A stretch of DNA of 35,660 nt from Janthinobacterium sp. ROICE36 (GCF_002869965.1 NZ_PEBS01000057.1:1-35660), one strand, 5' to 3'; positions 25,549 through 35,512 are shown, counted from the stretch's first letter. Notes: generated by a model from the sequence alone, not told the origin. Translations and numbers: made by a program.

Positions 25549-26544
25549 TCAGCCCAACTTCACCAGCTGCTTGCCGAAGTTACGCCCTTTCAACAGGCCA
25601 ATGAAGGCGTCGGGCGCGCTGGCCAGGCCGTCGGCCACGGATTCGCGGAATTTCAGCTTGCCCGTCGCCACCAGGCTGCCCAGTTCCGCCAGGCCTTGCG
25701 GCCATAATTCCGGATGCTCGGAAACAATGAAGCCGCGCACGGTGAGGCGGTTGGTGAGGATGAAGCGCGCATTGTCGAGCGGCGTCGGCTCGCCGTTGTA
25801 GCCGGCAATCCAGCCGCACACGGCCACGCGGCCAAAGGCGTTGGTGCGCGCCAGGGCCGCATCGAAGATGGCGCCACCCACGTTTTCATAGATGGCGTCG
25901 ATGCCGTCCGGCGTCGCCGCCGCCAGGTCGGCCTCCAGCTTGCCCGCCTTGTAGTCGACGCAGGCGTCGAAACCCAGTTCCTTGACGACATACGCGCACT
26001 TCTCGGCGCCGCCGGCGATGCCCACCACCCTGCAGCCTTTCAATTTCGCCAGCTGGCCCACCACGCTGCCCACGGCACCGCTGGCGGCCGACACGACCAC
26101 GGTTTCGCCCGCTTTCGGCGCCATAATCTGATTCAAGCCATACCAGGCCGTCATGCCGGGCATGCCGACAGCGCCCAGGTAGGCGGAGGCGGGAATATGC
26201 GTCGTATCGACCTTGCGCAGCATGGTGCCGTCCGATACGGCCACTTCCGTCCAGCCCAGGGTACCCACCACCGTGTCGCCCGTGGCGAACTTCGGATGCT
26301 TCGATTCCAGCACCACGCCCACCGTGCCGCCTATCATGGTTTCATCGAGTGCCTGCGGCGCCGCATAGCTTTTATTGGCGCTCATGCGCCCGCGCATATA
26401 GGGGTCGAGCGACAGGTACTGGTTGCGCACCAGCAATTGCCCATCCTTGATGGCGGGGATCTCAGCCGTTTCCAGGCGGAAGTTATCTGCTTGCACCTCG
26501 GCCGTGGGGCGCGAAGCGAGGACGATGCGTTGGTAGGTGCTCAT
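25549..26544 (-). CDS. NADP-dependent medium-chain oxidoreductase, CurA/leukotriene-B4-dehydrogenase type
   Basis: 331 residues of the zinc-free MDR family. LSLDPYMRGRMS and the NADP-binding AASGAVGSVVGQLAK motif are typical, followed by YENVGGAIFDAALA and GKLKFRESVADGL. Relatives reduce the double bond of alpha,beta-unsaturated ketones or aldehydes, such as curcumin in the case of CurA. It acts in the cytoplasm; the natural substrate here is unknown. It sits between the Dabb and GNAT genes, with spacings of about 60 bp on both sides. Confidence 0.88.
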   Translation of the reverse strand: MSTYQRIVLASRPTAEVQADNFRLETAEIPAIKDGQLLVRNQYLSLDPYMRGRMSANKSYAAPQALDETMIGGTVGVVLESKHPKFATGDTVVGTLGWTEVAVSDGTMLRKVDTTHIPASAYLGAVGMPGMTAWYGLNQIMAPKAGETVVVSAASGAVGSVVGQLAKLKGCRVVGIAGGAEKCAYVVKELGFDACVDYKAGKLEADLAAATPDGIDAIYENVGGAIFDAALARTNAFGRVAVCGWIAGYNGEPTPLDNARFILTNRLTVRGFIVSEHPELWPQGLAELGSLVATGKLKFRESVADGLASAPDAFIGLLKGRNFGKQLVKLG

Positions 26545-26602
26545 GATGCTCCTGTCAATAAAGTGAGAGAATTACTTGCTGATGAACAATGCTGATGTGG
26601 TG

Positions 26603-26908
26603 TCACTGCACTTCATAATCCATGCACTGTCGCGCTTCCCGCACCGCCCCAAAAAACGGCTTGATTTTCACGTGCTCGGGATGGTTCTGGTAGGCGTCGA
26701 GCGCTGCGCGGCTGGCGAACTCGCTGTACAGAACGATGTCGTAAGTGGCTTCCAGGCCCGGCTGGGCCACGGCCGCTTCGAATTTCAGGATGCCGGGCAC
26801 CAGATCCGAACAGGAATCGAGCAAGGCTTTCAGTTTCAAGGCGTTCGTGGCCCGGTCGGCGCCTTCGGCGTGGTCTTTGAGTTTCCAGAAAACGATGTGC
26901 TTGATCAT
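26603..26908 (-). CDS. Dabb-family (stress-responsive alpha/beta barrel) protein
   Basis: 101 residues, a dimeric ferredoxin-like fold. The start MIKHIVFWKLKDHAEG and the middle YDIVLYSEFASRAALDAYQN then HPEHVKIKPF are the family marks. These small cytoplasmic proteins have varied or unknown roles. The ATG at 26908 gives the standard N-terminus; a longer in-frame extension is not family-like. It lies about 125 bp downstream of the thiolase gene. Confidence 0.88.
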   Translation of the reverse strand: MIKHIVFWKLKDHAEGADRATNALKLKALLDSCSDLVPGILKFEAAVAQPGLEATYDIVLYSEFASRAALDAYQNHPEHVKIKPFFGAVREARQCMDYEVQ

Positions 26909-27034
26909 GGTGGCAGAGTGCGTGTTGATAAATGAAGCATGACTGTACCCGCTATCGGCGCGCCTTGCAGAAAGTAGGCAGCGCAAGAAAACGCGCGGCC
27001 CTGGAAGCCGCCCGCAGACTGGGTTCAATCTACA

Positions 27035-28213
27035 TCACAGCACCTCGAACAGACCGGCTGCGCCCTGGCCGCCGCCGATGCACATCGTCACCACCACATA
27101 TTTGACGCCGCGGCGCTTGCCTTCGATCAAGGCGTGGCCCGTCAGGCGCGCGCCCGACACGCCGTACGGATGGCCGACGGCAATCGCCCCGCCATTCACG
27201 TTCAGGCGGTCCATGGGGATGCCCAGCGTGTCGGCGCAATACAGTACTTGCACGGCAAACGCTTCGTTGAGTTCCCACAGGCCGATGTCGGCTACCGTCA
27301 AGCCCGCCTTTTTCAGCAGTTTCGGAATCGCGTAGACGGGGCCGATGCCCATTTCATCGGGTTCGCAGCCAGCCACGGCGAAGCCACGGAAGATGCCCAG
27401 CGCTTGCAAGCCTTTCGCTTCAGCCACTTTCGCGTTCATCACAATGGCCATCGACGCGCCATCGGAGAACTGGCTGGCATTGCCGGCGCTGATGACGCCG
27501 CCGGGGATGGCCGGGCGGATCTTGGCCACGCCGTCGTAGGTCGTATCCGCGCGGATGCCTTCATCGCTGGAAATCGTCACTTCGCGCGACACCAGCATGC
27601 CGCTGGCCTTGTCGGCCACGCCCATGATGGTGGTCATCGGCACGATTTCCGCGTCAAACAGGCCGGCAGCCAGGGCGGCGGCGGCGCGCTGCTGGCTTTG
27701 CGCACCATACACATCCTGGCGCTCGCGCGAAATCTGGTAGCGCTTGGCCACGGTTTCGGCCGTCTGCAGCATGGGCCAGTACACTTCCGGCTTGTGCTGC
27801 TGCAGCCAGACATCGCGGAGCATATGCGTATTCATTTCATTTTGCACACAGGAAATCGATTCCACGCCGCCCGCCGCATAGATATCGCCTTCGCCGGCGA
27901 TGATGCGCTGGGCCGCCAGGGCGATCGCCTGCAAGCCCGACGAGCAGAAACGGTTGACGGTCATGCCGGCCGTCGTGACGGGGCAACCGCCGCGCAAGGC
28001 AACCTGGCGCGCGATATTGCCGCCCGTGGCGCCTTCCGGGAAGGCGCAGCCGACCAGCACGTCTTCCACTTCTTCCGCCTCGATACGCGCGCGCTCGATG
28101 GCGGCCGCCAGCACATGGCCGCCCAATGTGGCGCCGTGCGTCATGTTGAACGCGCCCTTCCAGGACTTGGCCAGGCCCGTGCGGGCGGTCGATACGATGA
28201 CGGCTTCATTCAT
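27035..28213 (-). CDS. Thiolase (acetyl-CoA C-acyltransferase)
   Basis: 392 residues. It cleaves 3-ketoacyl-CoA with CoA, or condenses two acyl-CoAs, in the cytoplasm. Active-site Cys lies in VNRFCSSGLQA, followed by LWELNEAFA, GGAIAVGHPYGVSGAR (catalytic His) and the second Cys in TMCIGGGQGAAGLFEVL. The length and sequence fit a degradative FadA-like thiolase. The ATG at 28213 has AAGGAGA upstream. It stands apart from the FadJ-type gene at 32822, so the two are not one operon. The MFS gene is divergent. Confidence 0.92.
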   Translation of the reverse strand: MNEAVIVSTARTGLAKSWKGAFNMTHGATLGGHVLAAAIERARIEAEEVEDVLVGCAFPEGATGGNIARQVALRGGCPVTTAGMTVNRFCSSGLQAIALAAQRIIAGEGDIYAAGGVESISCVQNEMNTHMLRDVWLQQHKPEVYWPMLQTAETVAKRYQISRERQDVYGAQSQQRAAAALAAGLFDAEIVPMTTIMGVADKASGMLVSREVTISSDEGIRADTTYDGVAKIRPAIPGGVISAGNASQFSDGASMAIVMNAKVAEAKGLQALGIFRGFAVAGCEPDEMGIGPVYAIPKLLKKAGLTVADIGLWELNEAFAVQVLYCADTLGIPMDRLNVNGGAIAVGHPYGVSGARLTGHALIEGKRRGVKYVVVTMCIGGGQGAAGLFEVL

Positions 28214-28443
28214 GCTGTGTCTCCTTGTGGGAAATATTATGGGGTGGAATATCTGCGGAATCAGAATAGCACATTTAAGTACGGTCGTTCGCAAAGTTGT
28301 AGCATACATCCATTTGTAAGCTTGGCGTAAGTTTCAAGCAAGCATGACGTAAGGTTCGGAGAACACACTCGCCTCCAAGCTGTTGCAAGAATGGTCAAAA
28401 AGACCTCGGCAGCAGTTCACTATAAAACATAGGGAGACAAACC

Positions 28444-30144
28444 ATGGCAACACCATCCGGCTCGGCCGACGTACGGAAATTTTCCCCCAAGGGAACACCG
28501 ATCACGCCCGAAGAACGCAAGGTCATCTTTGCGTCCTCACTCGGCACCGTCTTTGAATGGTACGATTTTTACCTGTACGGTTCGCTGGCATCGATTATCG
28601 CCAAGCAATTTTTCATCGGCGACCCCACCACCACCTTCATCTTTGCGCTACTGGCCTTTGCCGCCGGCTTCATCGTGCGTCCGTTCGGCGCGCTGGTCTT
28701 CGGCCGTCTGGGCGACATGATCGGCCGCAAGTACACCTTCCTGATTACCATTTTGATCATGGGCGGCTCCACCTTCATCGTCGGCTTGCTGCCGGGCCAT
28801 GCCTCCATCGGCATCGCCGCGCCTATCATCCTCGTCATCTTGCGCATCCTGCAAGGCTTGGCGCTGGGCGGCGAATACGGTGGTGCAGCCACGTATGTGG
28901 CCGAGCACGCGCCTGAAGGCAGGCGCGGCGCGTTCACGGCGTGGATACAAACGACGGCGACCCTGGGCTTCTTCCTGTCGCTGATGGTCATCCTGGGCAC
29001 CCGCCTGGCGACCGGCGAGAAGGATTTCGAGGCCTGGGGCTGGCGCATTCCCTTCCTGGTTTCCGTCATCTTGCTGGGTATTTCCGTATGGATCCGCCTG
29101 GCCATGAATGAGTCGCCCGCGTTTTCCAAGATGAAGGCCGAGGGCAAAACCTCGAAAGCGCCACTGACGGAAGCGTTCGGCAAGTGGAAGAACCTGAAGA
29201 TCGTCATCCTGGCCCTGATCGGCCTGACCGCCGGCCAGGCTGTCGTCTGGTACACGGGCCAGTTCTACGCCCTGTTCTTCATGATCCAGACCCTGAAAGT
29301 GGACCTGGCAACGGCCAACGTGCTGGTCGCCATCGCCCTGCTGCTGGCCACGCCGTTCTTCCTGTTCTTCGGCAGCCTGTCCGACCGCATCGGCCGCAAG
29401 TACATCATCCTCGGCGGCTGCCTGATCGCCGCCCTGACCTACTTCCCCATCTTCAACGGCCTGACCCACTTTGCCAATCCGCAGCTGGAAGCGGCACTGA
29501 AGAACTCGCCAGTGGTGGTGGTGGCCGATCCCGCATCGTGCCACTTCCAGTTCAACCTGACGGGCCAGAAGAAATTCCCCTCGTCGTGCGACATCGCCAC
29601 GGCTTTCCTGTCGAACAGTTCGGTGAATTACACGAAGGAAGATGCACCGGCCGGCAGCGTGGCCAAAGTACGCATAGGCGCCAAGGAATTGACCTCGTTT
29701 AACGCCGTCATGACGGCCGACGGCTTGAATTTCGATGCGGAAAGCAAAGCCAAGGAAGCCGCGTTCAAGAAAGAAATCGGCGCCGGCATCAAGGAAGCGG
29801 GCTACCCGGCCAAAGCAGACCCTGACCAGATCAACAAGCCGATGGTCGTCTTGTTGCTGTTCATACTGGTGCTGTACGTGACCATGGTGTATGGCCCGAT
29901 TGCCGCCATGCTGGTGGAAATGTTCCCGACGCGTATACGTTATACCTCGATGTCCCTGCCCTACCACATCGGTAACGGCTGGTTCGGGGGCTTGCTGCCG
30001 ACCACGGCCTTCGCGCTGGTGGCCTTCAAGGGCGATATCTATTACGGCCTGTGGTATCCGATCATCATCGCCCTGGCGACTGTCGTGATCGGCACCCTGT
30101 TCGTCAAGGAAACCAAGGATAACAATATCTACGCCGACGACTGA
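28444..30144 (+). CDS. MHS-family MFS transporter with a large periplasmic insertion
   Basis: 566 residues, longer than the usual 430-500 of metabolite:H+ symporters (ProP, ShiA, KgtP). FEWYDFYLYGSL, GRLGDMIGRKYTF, LQGLALGGEYGGAATYVAEH and the MFPTRIRYTSMS segment are MHS marks. Between helices 9 and 10 there is an extra soluble stretch of about 120 residues (343-466) with Cys366 and Cys382; odd-numbered helices run outward, so the insertion should be periplasmic and could hold a disulfide. The substrate is unknown, perhaps an organic acid or osmolyte. AGGGAGA precedes the ATG. It is divergent from the thiolase gene, and its own terminator follows. Confidence 0.85.
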   Translation: MATPSGSADVRKFSPKGTPITPEERKVIFASSLGTVFEWYDFYLYGSLASIIAKQFFIGDPTTTFIFALLAFAAGFIVRPFGALVFGRLGDMIGRKYTFLITILIMGGSTFIVGLLPGHASIGIAAPIILVILRILQGLALGGEYGGAATYVAEHAPEGRRGAFTAWIQTTATLGFFLSLMVILGTRLATGEKDFEAWGWRIPFLVSVILLGISVWIRLAMNESPAFSKMKAEGKTSKAPLTEAFGKWKNLKIVILALIGLTAGQAVVWYTGQFYALFFMIQTLKVDLATANVLVAIALLLATPFFLFFGSLSDRIGRKYIILGGCLIAALTYFPIFNGLTHFANPQLEAALKNSPVVVVADPASCHFQFNLTGQKKFPSSCDIATAFLSNSSVNYTKEDAPAGSVAKVRIGAKELTSFNAVMTADGLNFDAESKAKEAAFKKEIGAGIKEAGYPAKADPDQINKPMVVLLLFILVLYVTMVYGPIAAMLVEMFPTRIRYTSMSLPYHIGNGWFGGLLPTTAFALVAFKGDIYYGLWYPIIIALATVVIGTLFVKETKDNNIYADD

Positions 30145-30185
30145 TATGCTCCACCCCCGGCCGCAATGCCGGGGCCCGCAATGCA

Positions 30186-30222
30186 AAACGCCGCTGACTG
30201 GTCAGCGGCGTTTGTTTTTTTT
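30186..30222 (+). terminator. Intrinsic terminator after the MHS transporter gene
   Basis: Stem AAACGCCGCTGAC / GTCAGCGGCGTTT with a two-base loop, followed by GTTTTTTTT. It also faces the small lipoprotein gene that ends at 30245. Confidence 0.93.
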
Positions 30223-30244
30223 AGCGGCGTATGCGGTGGCAAGC

Positions 30245-30448
30245 TTACTTGTCGCTCTGGCTCTTTTTCCGCTGGTCGCGCTGCTGCACATATTCCTGGT
30301 AGCTGGTCTGGTTGCGCTTGCGGCAGGCATTGCGGTCGTCAAAATTATTGAGACTGTTGCAATATTCACCGATCTTGTCGCGGTTAGCGTCATACAAGAC
30401 TTCACAGCCAGTCATGGCCAGCAAGAAGGGAACGATAAGATATTTCAT
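30245..30448 (-). CDS. Small lipoprotein of unknown function
   Basis: 67 residues. MKYLIVPFLLAMTGC is a short lipoprotein signal with Cys15, followed by a charged domain with GEYCNSLNNFDDRNACRKRN, whose two Cys could form a disulfide, and a Gln/Lys-rich tail. I do not recognise the family. An in-frame ATG four codons upstream (30460) is also possible; GAGAG lies just before the chosen start. It converges on the transporter terminator. Confidence 0.7.
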   Translation of the reverse strand: MKYLIVPFLLAMTGCEVLYDANRDKIGEYCNSLNNFDDRNACRKRNQTSYQEYVQQRDQRKKSQSDK

Positions 30449-30593
30449 TGCTACTCTCATGGATAGGGACGGATTGCGCGTAAAAACACCAGATTGCCCA
30501 CTTGATAAGCGAGCAAGCTTTATCTTAACGCGATCCTGACGGAAAGTACAAGCGCTCGGTATTGCTGAGTGGTAAGGATTTCCGGCGCGCCGC

Positions 30594-30607
30594 ATGCTAT
30601 GGTGGTC
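30594..30607 (+). promoter_or_regulatory. Extended -10 promoter element, copy 1 of a 14-bp repeat
   Basis: ATGCTATGGTGGTC contains TGC-TATGGT, an extended -10 layout. The identical 14 bases occur at 31346-31359 in front of the VOC gene, at a similar distance from the start codon. No good -35 is visible. Confidence 0.45.
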
Positions 30608-30634
30608 GTTTCTCCCACCGGACTCGTGCCAGGC

Positions 30635-31188
30635 ATGCCGACCATTGCTCCCGCCCCCTGCGGCCCATTGCAGCCCCATTTCGACGCCTTGCTGCACGAC
30701 GTCTGCGCCAGCCTGGCCACGCAAGCCGGTCACTTGCTGGACGGCATTTACTTGTACGGCAGCATCGCCCGTGGCGACGCCACGCCGGGCGTATCTGACC
30801 TTGATCTGACCCTGGTGCTGCGCCAGCCGCCCACGCCGCCGCAGGGTGAAGCACTGGAAACGCTGCGCCAAGCGCTGCAGACGCGCCACCCGGAGGTGCT
30901 CAAGATCGATTTCGATATCGGTTACCGGGCACAGGTGCTGGCGACGGAGCACCTGTACAGCTGGGGTTACTGGCTCAAGCACCAGTGCCGCTGCCTGTGC
31001 GGTAATGATCTGGCACTGCACTTTGCGCCTTTCCCACCCTCGCGCGCCATCGCCCTGGCCGTGAATGGTGACTTTGCCCAGGTGCTGGACGCGTATGCGC
31101 GGCGCCTCGATGACGCGCGCGAGCCTGCCGCTTTACGCCGGCGCTGCGCCAATTTACGCGGTGGCTGGCGCAACAACAGGCGAGCTAG
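30635..31188 (+). pseudogene. Decayed nucleotidyltransferase (AadA-like)
   Basis: The first about 165 codons encode a polymerase-beta-type nucleotidyltransferase: LYGSIARGDATPGVSDLDLT carries the GS...DxD metal motif, and SRAIALAVNGDF follows. After REPA (about 31130) the frame continues only as Arg/Pro-rich nonsense to 31411, over the next gene. In another forward frame the family-like tail RFTPALRQFTRWLAQQQAS ends at TAG 31186-31188. The helical C-terminal domain of about 80-100 residues expected between the two parts is missing, so an internal deletion with a frame change is likely. The start 30635 is chosen because it follows the -10 element; 30599 is another option. Any product would be inactive or altered. 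Confidence 0.6.
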
Positions 31189-31345
31189 ACGCCCGGCTCC
31201 TCGTTCAACAGCGGATTGCCCGCCGCAAACGCCACCAGGTGCTCGGGCAGCATCGTGGCGCCGCTCGCCAGCCGCCCTTAACCGGCAGTCGGCCGCCGCC
31301 AGTGTCACTCGCTTACCTAGGCCCACGACCGTCCTGATCCGGGCT

Positions 31346-31359
31346 ATGCTATGGTGGTC
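31346..31359 (+). promoter_or_regulatory. Extended -10 promoter element, copy 2 of a 14-bp repeat
   Basis: The same ATGCTATGGTGGTC as at 30594-30607, here with TATGGT 33 bp before the VOC start codon. Confidence 0.45.
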
Positions 31360-31382
31360 CTTATTTTTACAGCGGAATGCCC

Positions 31383-31781
31383 ATGCTCGATCACGTTTCC
31401 CTTACCGTTAGCGACCTGGAGCGCGCCGAGCGCTTCTACGACGCCATCTTCGCCGCGCTGGGTGTGCCCAAGGTAGGCAGCGAGCATGCCAACGCCTGGG
31501 TAGGCTATGGCGAGCGCAGCGATGCCGAGCACCCTGAACGCAGTTATTTTTCCGTGCGCCTGGGCCCCAGGCCAGACGACGCGCCGCGCCGCCACTGCTG
31601 TTTCAAGGCCGCCTCGCGCGCGGCCGTGGAAGCGTTCTGGCATGCGGGGCTGGCGCATGGCGGCATCGACCTGGGCGCGCCGGGGCTGCGCCACTATCAC
31701 GCCAGCTATTACGCGGCCTTTTTGTTCGACCCGGATGGCAACCGCATCGAAGCCGTCTGCCATCGCACCGAGGCCGGCTGA
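31383..31781 (+). CDS. VOC-family (glyoxalase/bleomycin-resistance-like) protein
   Basis: 132 residues. MLDHVSLTVSDLERAERFYD is the first beta-alpha-beta unit and FLFDPDGNRIEAVCH the last, with the metal-ligand His near the N-terminus and Glu near the C-terminus. Members are glyoxalases, dioxygenases or antibiotic-binding proteins; the substrate here is open. The ATG at 31383 has GCGGA 7 bp upstream; an ATG at 31377 lies too close to it. It overlaps the nonsense run-on of the decayed nucleotidyltransferase frame. Confidence 0.88.
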   Translation: MLDHVSLTVSDLERAERFYDAIFAALGVPKVGSEHANAWVGYGERSDAEHPERSYFSVRLGPRPDDAPRRHCCFKAASRAAVEAFWHAGLAHGGIDLGAPGLRHYHASYYAAFLFDPDGNRIEAVCHRTEAG

Positions 31782-31810
31782 CAGGACGGGAAATCCACCT
31801 CTGTTCGGCA

Positions 31811-31839
31811 TTTCCACTTCCCTGCGATTTGCCTATAAT
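31811..31839 (+). promoter_or_regulatory. Promoter of the hydrolase-like lipoprotein gene
   Basis: TTTCCA (31811-31816), 17-bp spacer, consensus TATAAT (31834-31839). Transcription would begin near 31846, which supports the coding start at 31889 rather than an in-frame ATG at 31829. Confidence 0.7.
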
Positions 31840-31888
31840 GGCTGGCACGCCTTACCGGTCCCCGGTCCCGGCACCAAGAAGGAAATTC

Positions 31889-32737
31889 ATGCATCATCTA
31901 TTCGTCGGCCGCCCCGCGCGCACCATGCTCCTCTCCAGCGCAGGCTTGCTGCTGGCAGGCTGTTTTTCCGGCTGCTCCCTGTTGCCGTCGTCGCCAGCCA
32001 CGCCAGGCGTGCCGGCCACCGCCGCCCTGCCCGACGCCAGCATCGCCTACACCCTGAGCGGCCAGGGCGGCTTGCCCGTGGTCTTCCAGTCGGCCATGGG
32101 CGACGGCAAGGATGTGTGGGCCAAGGTGGTACCCGAAGTGGCCAAACAGCACCGCGTGCTCGTCTACGACCGTCCTGGCTACGGCGACAGCAAAAAAACT
32201 ACCACGCCGCGCGACCCGTGCACCATTGCCGCCCAGCAGCGTGCCCTGCTGGCGCAAGCGGGCTTGAAGCCACCGTATGTGCTGGTCGGCCATGGTCTGG
32301 GCGGCCTGTACCAGTATGTGTATGCCAGGCTGTACCCGCAGGACGTGGCTGGCCTGGTCTTGCTCGATCCCACGCACCCGCAGCAATGGAGGCGCATGCA
32401 AACGGACGCGTCCACCTACGCCATGCTCGTGAAAACCCGGCGTAAACTCATGTTCAACAGTACCGAATCGGCCGAATTCGATGCTCAGGCACAGTGCCTG
32501 CAGCATGTCGACATGGCCAGCGCGCTGCGCGTGCCCGCCATGCTGCTGGTGCGCGACAAGTTCGGCATCGAGGAAATGGGCTCGTATGAGAACGTGGTGC
32601 GGGCCCAGGAAAAGGATTGGCAGCGCCTGTCCGGCGCGCCGGCCATCGAGCGCATCACGGGCGCCGGCTATTACATCCAGAAAGACAACCCCGTCATCGT
32701 CAACGAGGCGATCAAGATGGTGGCGAAGAAGAAGTAA
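31889..32737 (+). CDS. Lipoprotein with an alpha/beta hydrolase fold lacking the catalytic Ser and His
   Basis: 282 residues. MHHLFVGRPARTMLLSSAGL then LLAGC (Cys25) is a lipoprotein signal. The fold is clear: IAYTLSGQGGLPVVFQSAMG, VLVYDRPGYGDSKK and DVAGLVLLDPTHP follow the order of the alpha/beta hydrolase superfamily. The nucleophile elbow, normally GHSxGG, reads GHGLGG: position 136 is Gly (codon GGT). The late His of the usual GSGHYI is Tyr261 (GAGYYIQKDNP, codon TAT). Both losses are one base away from the standard codon. The protein is therefore probably not a hydrolase and may bind a ligand or partner at the membrane. The start has AAGGAA upstream and fits the promoter. It is convergent with the FadJ-type gene. 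Confidence 0.85.
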   Translation: MHHLFVGRPARTMLLSSAGLLLAGCFSGCSLLPSSPATPGVPATAALPDASIAYTLSGQGGLPVVFQSAMGDGKDVWAKVVPEVAKQHRVLVYDRPGYGDSKKTTTPRDPCTIAAQQRALLAQAGLKPPYVLVGHGLGGLYQYVYARLYPQDVAGLVLLDPTHPQQWRRMQTDASTYAMLVKTRRKLMFNSTESAEFDAQAQCLQHVDMASALRVPAMLLVRDKFGIEEMGSYENVVRAQEKDWQRLSGAPAIERITGAGYYIQKDNPVIVNEAIKMVAKKK

Positions 32738-32772
32738 TACGTATCGCTGGCATTTAACCCCAGCAGCAAAAT

Positions 32773-32803
32773 CCGGAGTCGGACCCTGAGGGTCCGACTC
32801 CGG
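32773..32803. terminator. Long perfect hairpin between convergent genes
   Basis: 14-bp stem CCGGAGTCGGACCC / GGGTCCGACTCCGG with loop TGA, placed between the hydrolase-like gene and the FadJ-type gene. T-runs are weak on both sides. Related in sequence to the hairpin at 25012-25039. Confidence 0.7.
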
Positions 32804-32821
32804 TCTCTGCCGTTGCGTTTT

Positions 32822-34909
<2,088 letters not shown>

Positions 34910-35512
34910 GTCTCTTCCTTATTGGTTTTTGCTTAGCGATGAGGTGGTTGCAAGGGATGAAGCTTGACTATACCGCATAAAAGAACGCTCGTATTATTTT
35001 TGTCGTGGCGCGCGAGACGCCGGTGGCCGCCATCATGGTACAACATCGCCGGCTCCGGCCGGCGGCACCGGCGACGGCAGGCGCCAGCAACTATCGATTG
35101 CATATCCATTTTAAATAATTAAAACATAATAAAAACCGCCGGTTTATTATCCAGTAAATGCTCTTCCATATACCGGCACGGGCCAATATGGACACTTTTT
35201 CAGCATTATTCATGCACGCCCCTTGTTTTTCGCCAGGCGCTGGAGAATAATAAAATTATTGATTCAAATCAACACCCTGCAATTGATTTACTATTATGCA
35301 GCAGCGCCGCCGAATAGCGCGTGTGTTCGTCTGTGTTATATCGCGCAGATTCTCACCGATTATCACGCCGGCTCATGTGCGGGGCATGATGCAATCATTT
35401 TATATCGTCATTACCTGTCAGCATTAGCAGGGTGTTGAATTAATCGCCGTGCCCGTCAACCATCACGGGCCGGTAAACGTTGTTTCATCAGCCCCACTTT
35501 CCCACCGCCATC
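34910..35512. other. Gene-free stretch of about 600 bp, AT-rich, between the FadJ-type gene and an IS
   Basis: No convincing gene. The left part holds the upstream region of the FadJ-type gene and an imperfect GC-rich inverted repeat (35018-35031 with 35061-35073). From about 35100 the DNA is clearly more AT-rich than the rest of the window and holds an FNR box with a -10. A frame of 71 codons at 35223-35438 spans the FNR box and lies in unusual sequence, so it is not called. Part of the right end must belong to the insertion sequence, but its boundary is not identified. Confidence 0.7.
35259..35297 (+). promoter_or_regulatory. FNR/ANR-box promoter pointing right
   Basis: TTGAT-TCAA-ATCAA (35259-35272) is a perfect match to the FNR/ANR/CRP-like anaerobic regulator site. 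A TATTAT -10 lies at 35292-35297. A start near 35304-35307 would put the box about 39-42 bp upstream, the class II activator position. No gene follows before the insertion sequence. Confidence 0.65.

Noticed and set aside
28254..28330. Possible TetR-type operator (ACGGTCGTTCGC) between thiolase and MHS transporter
   Set aside because: Symmetry is too short and imperfect to support a binding site.
28648..30186. Long open frame of 512 codons opposite the MHS transporter
   Set aside because: Asp/Gln/Gly-rich antisense shadow; it even runs over the transporter stop.
35223..35438. 71-codon frame in the AT-rich stretch
   Set aside because: It starts upstream of and contains the FNR box and -10, has no ribosome-binding site and no recognisable sequence.
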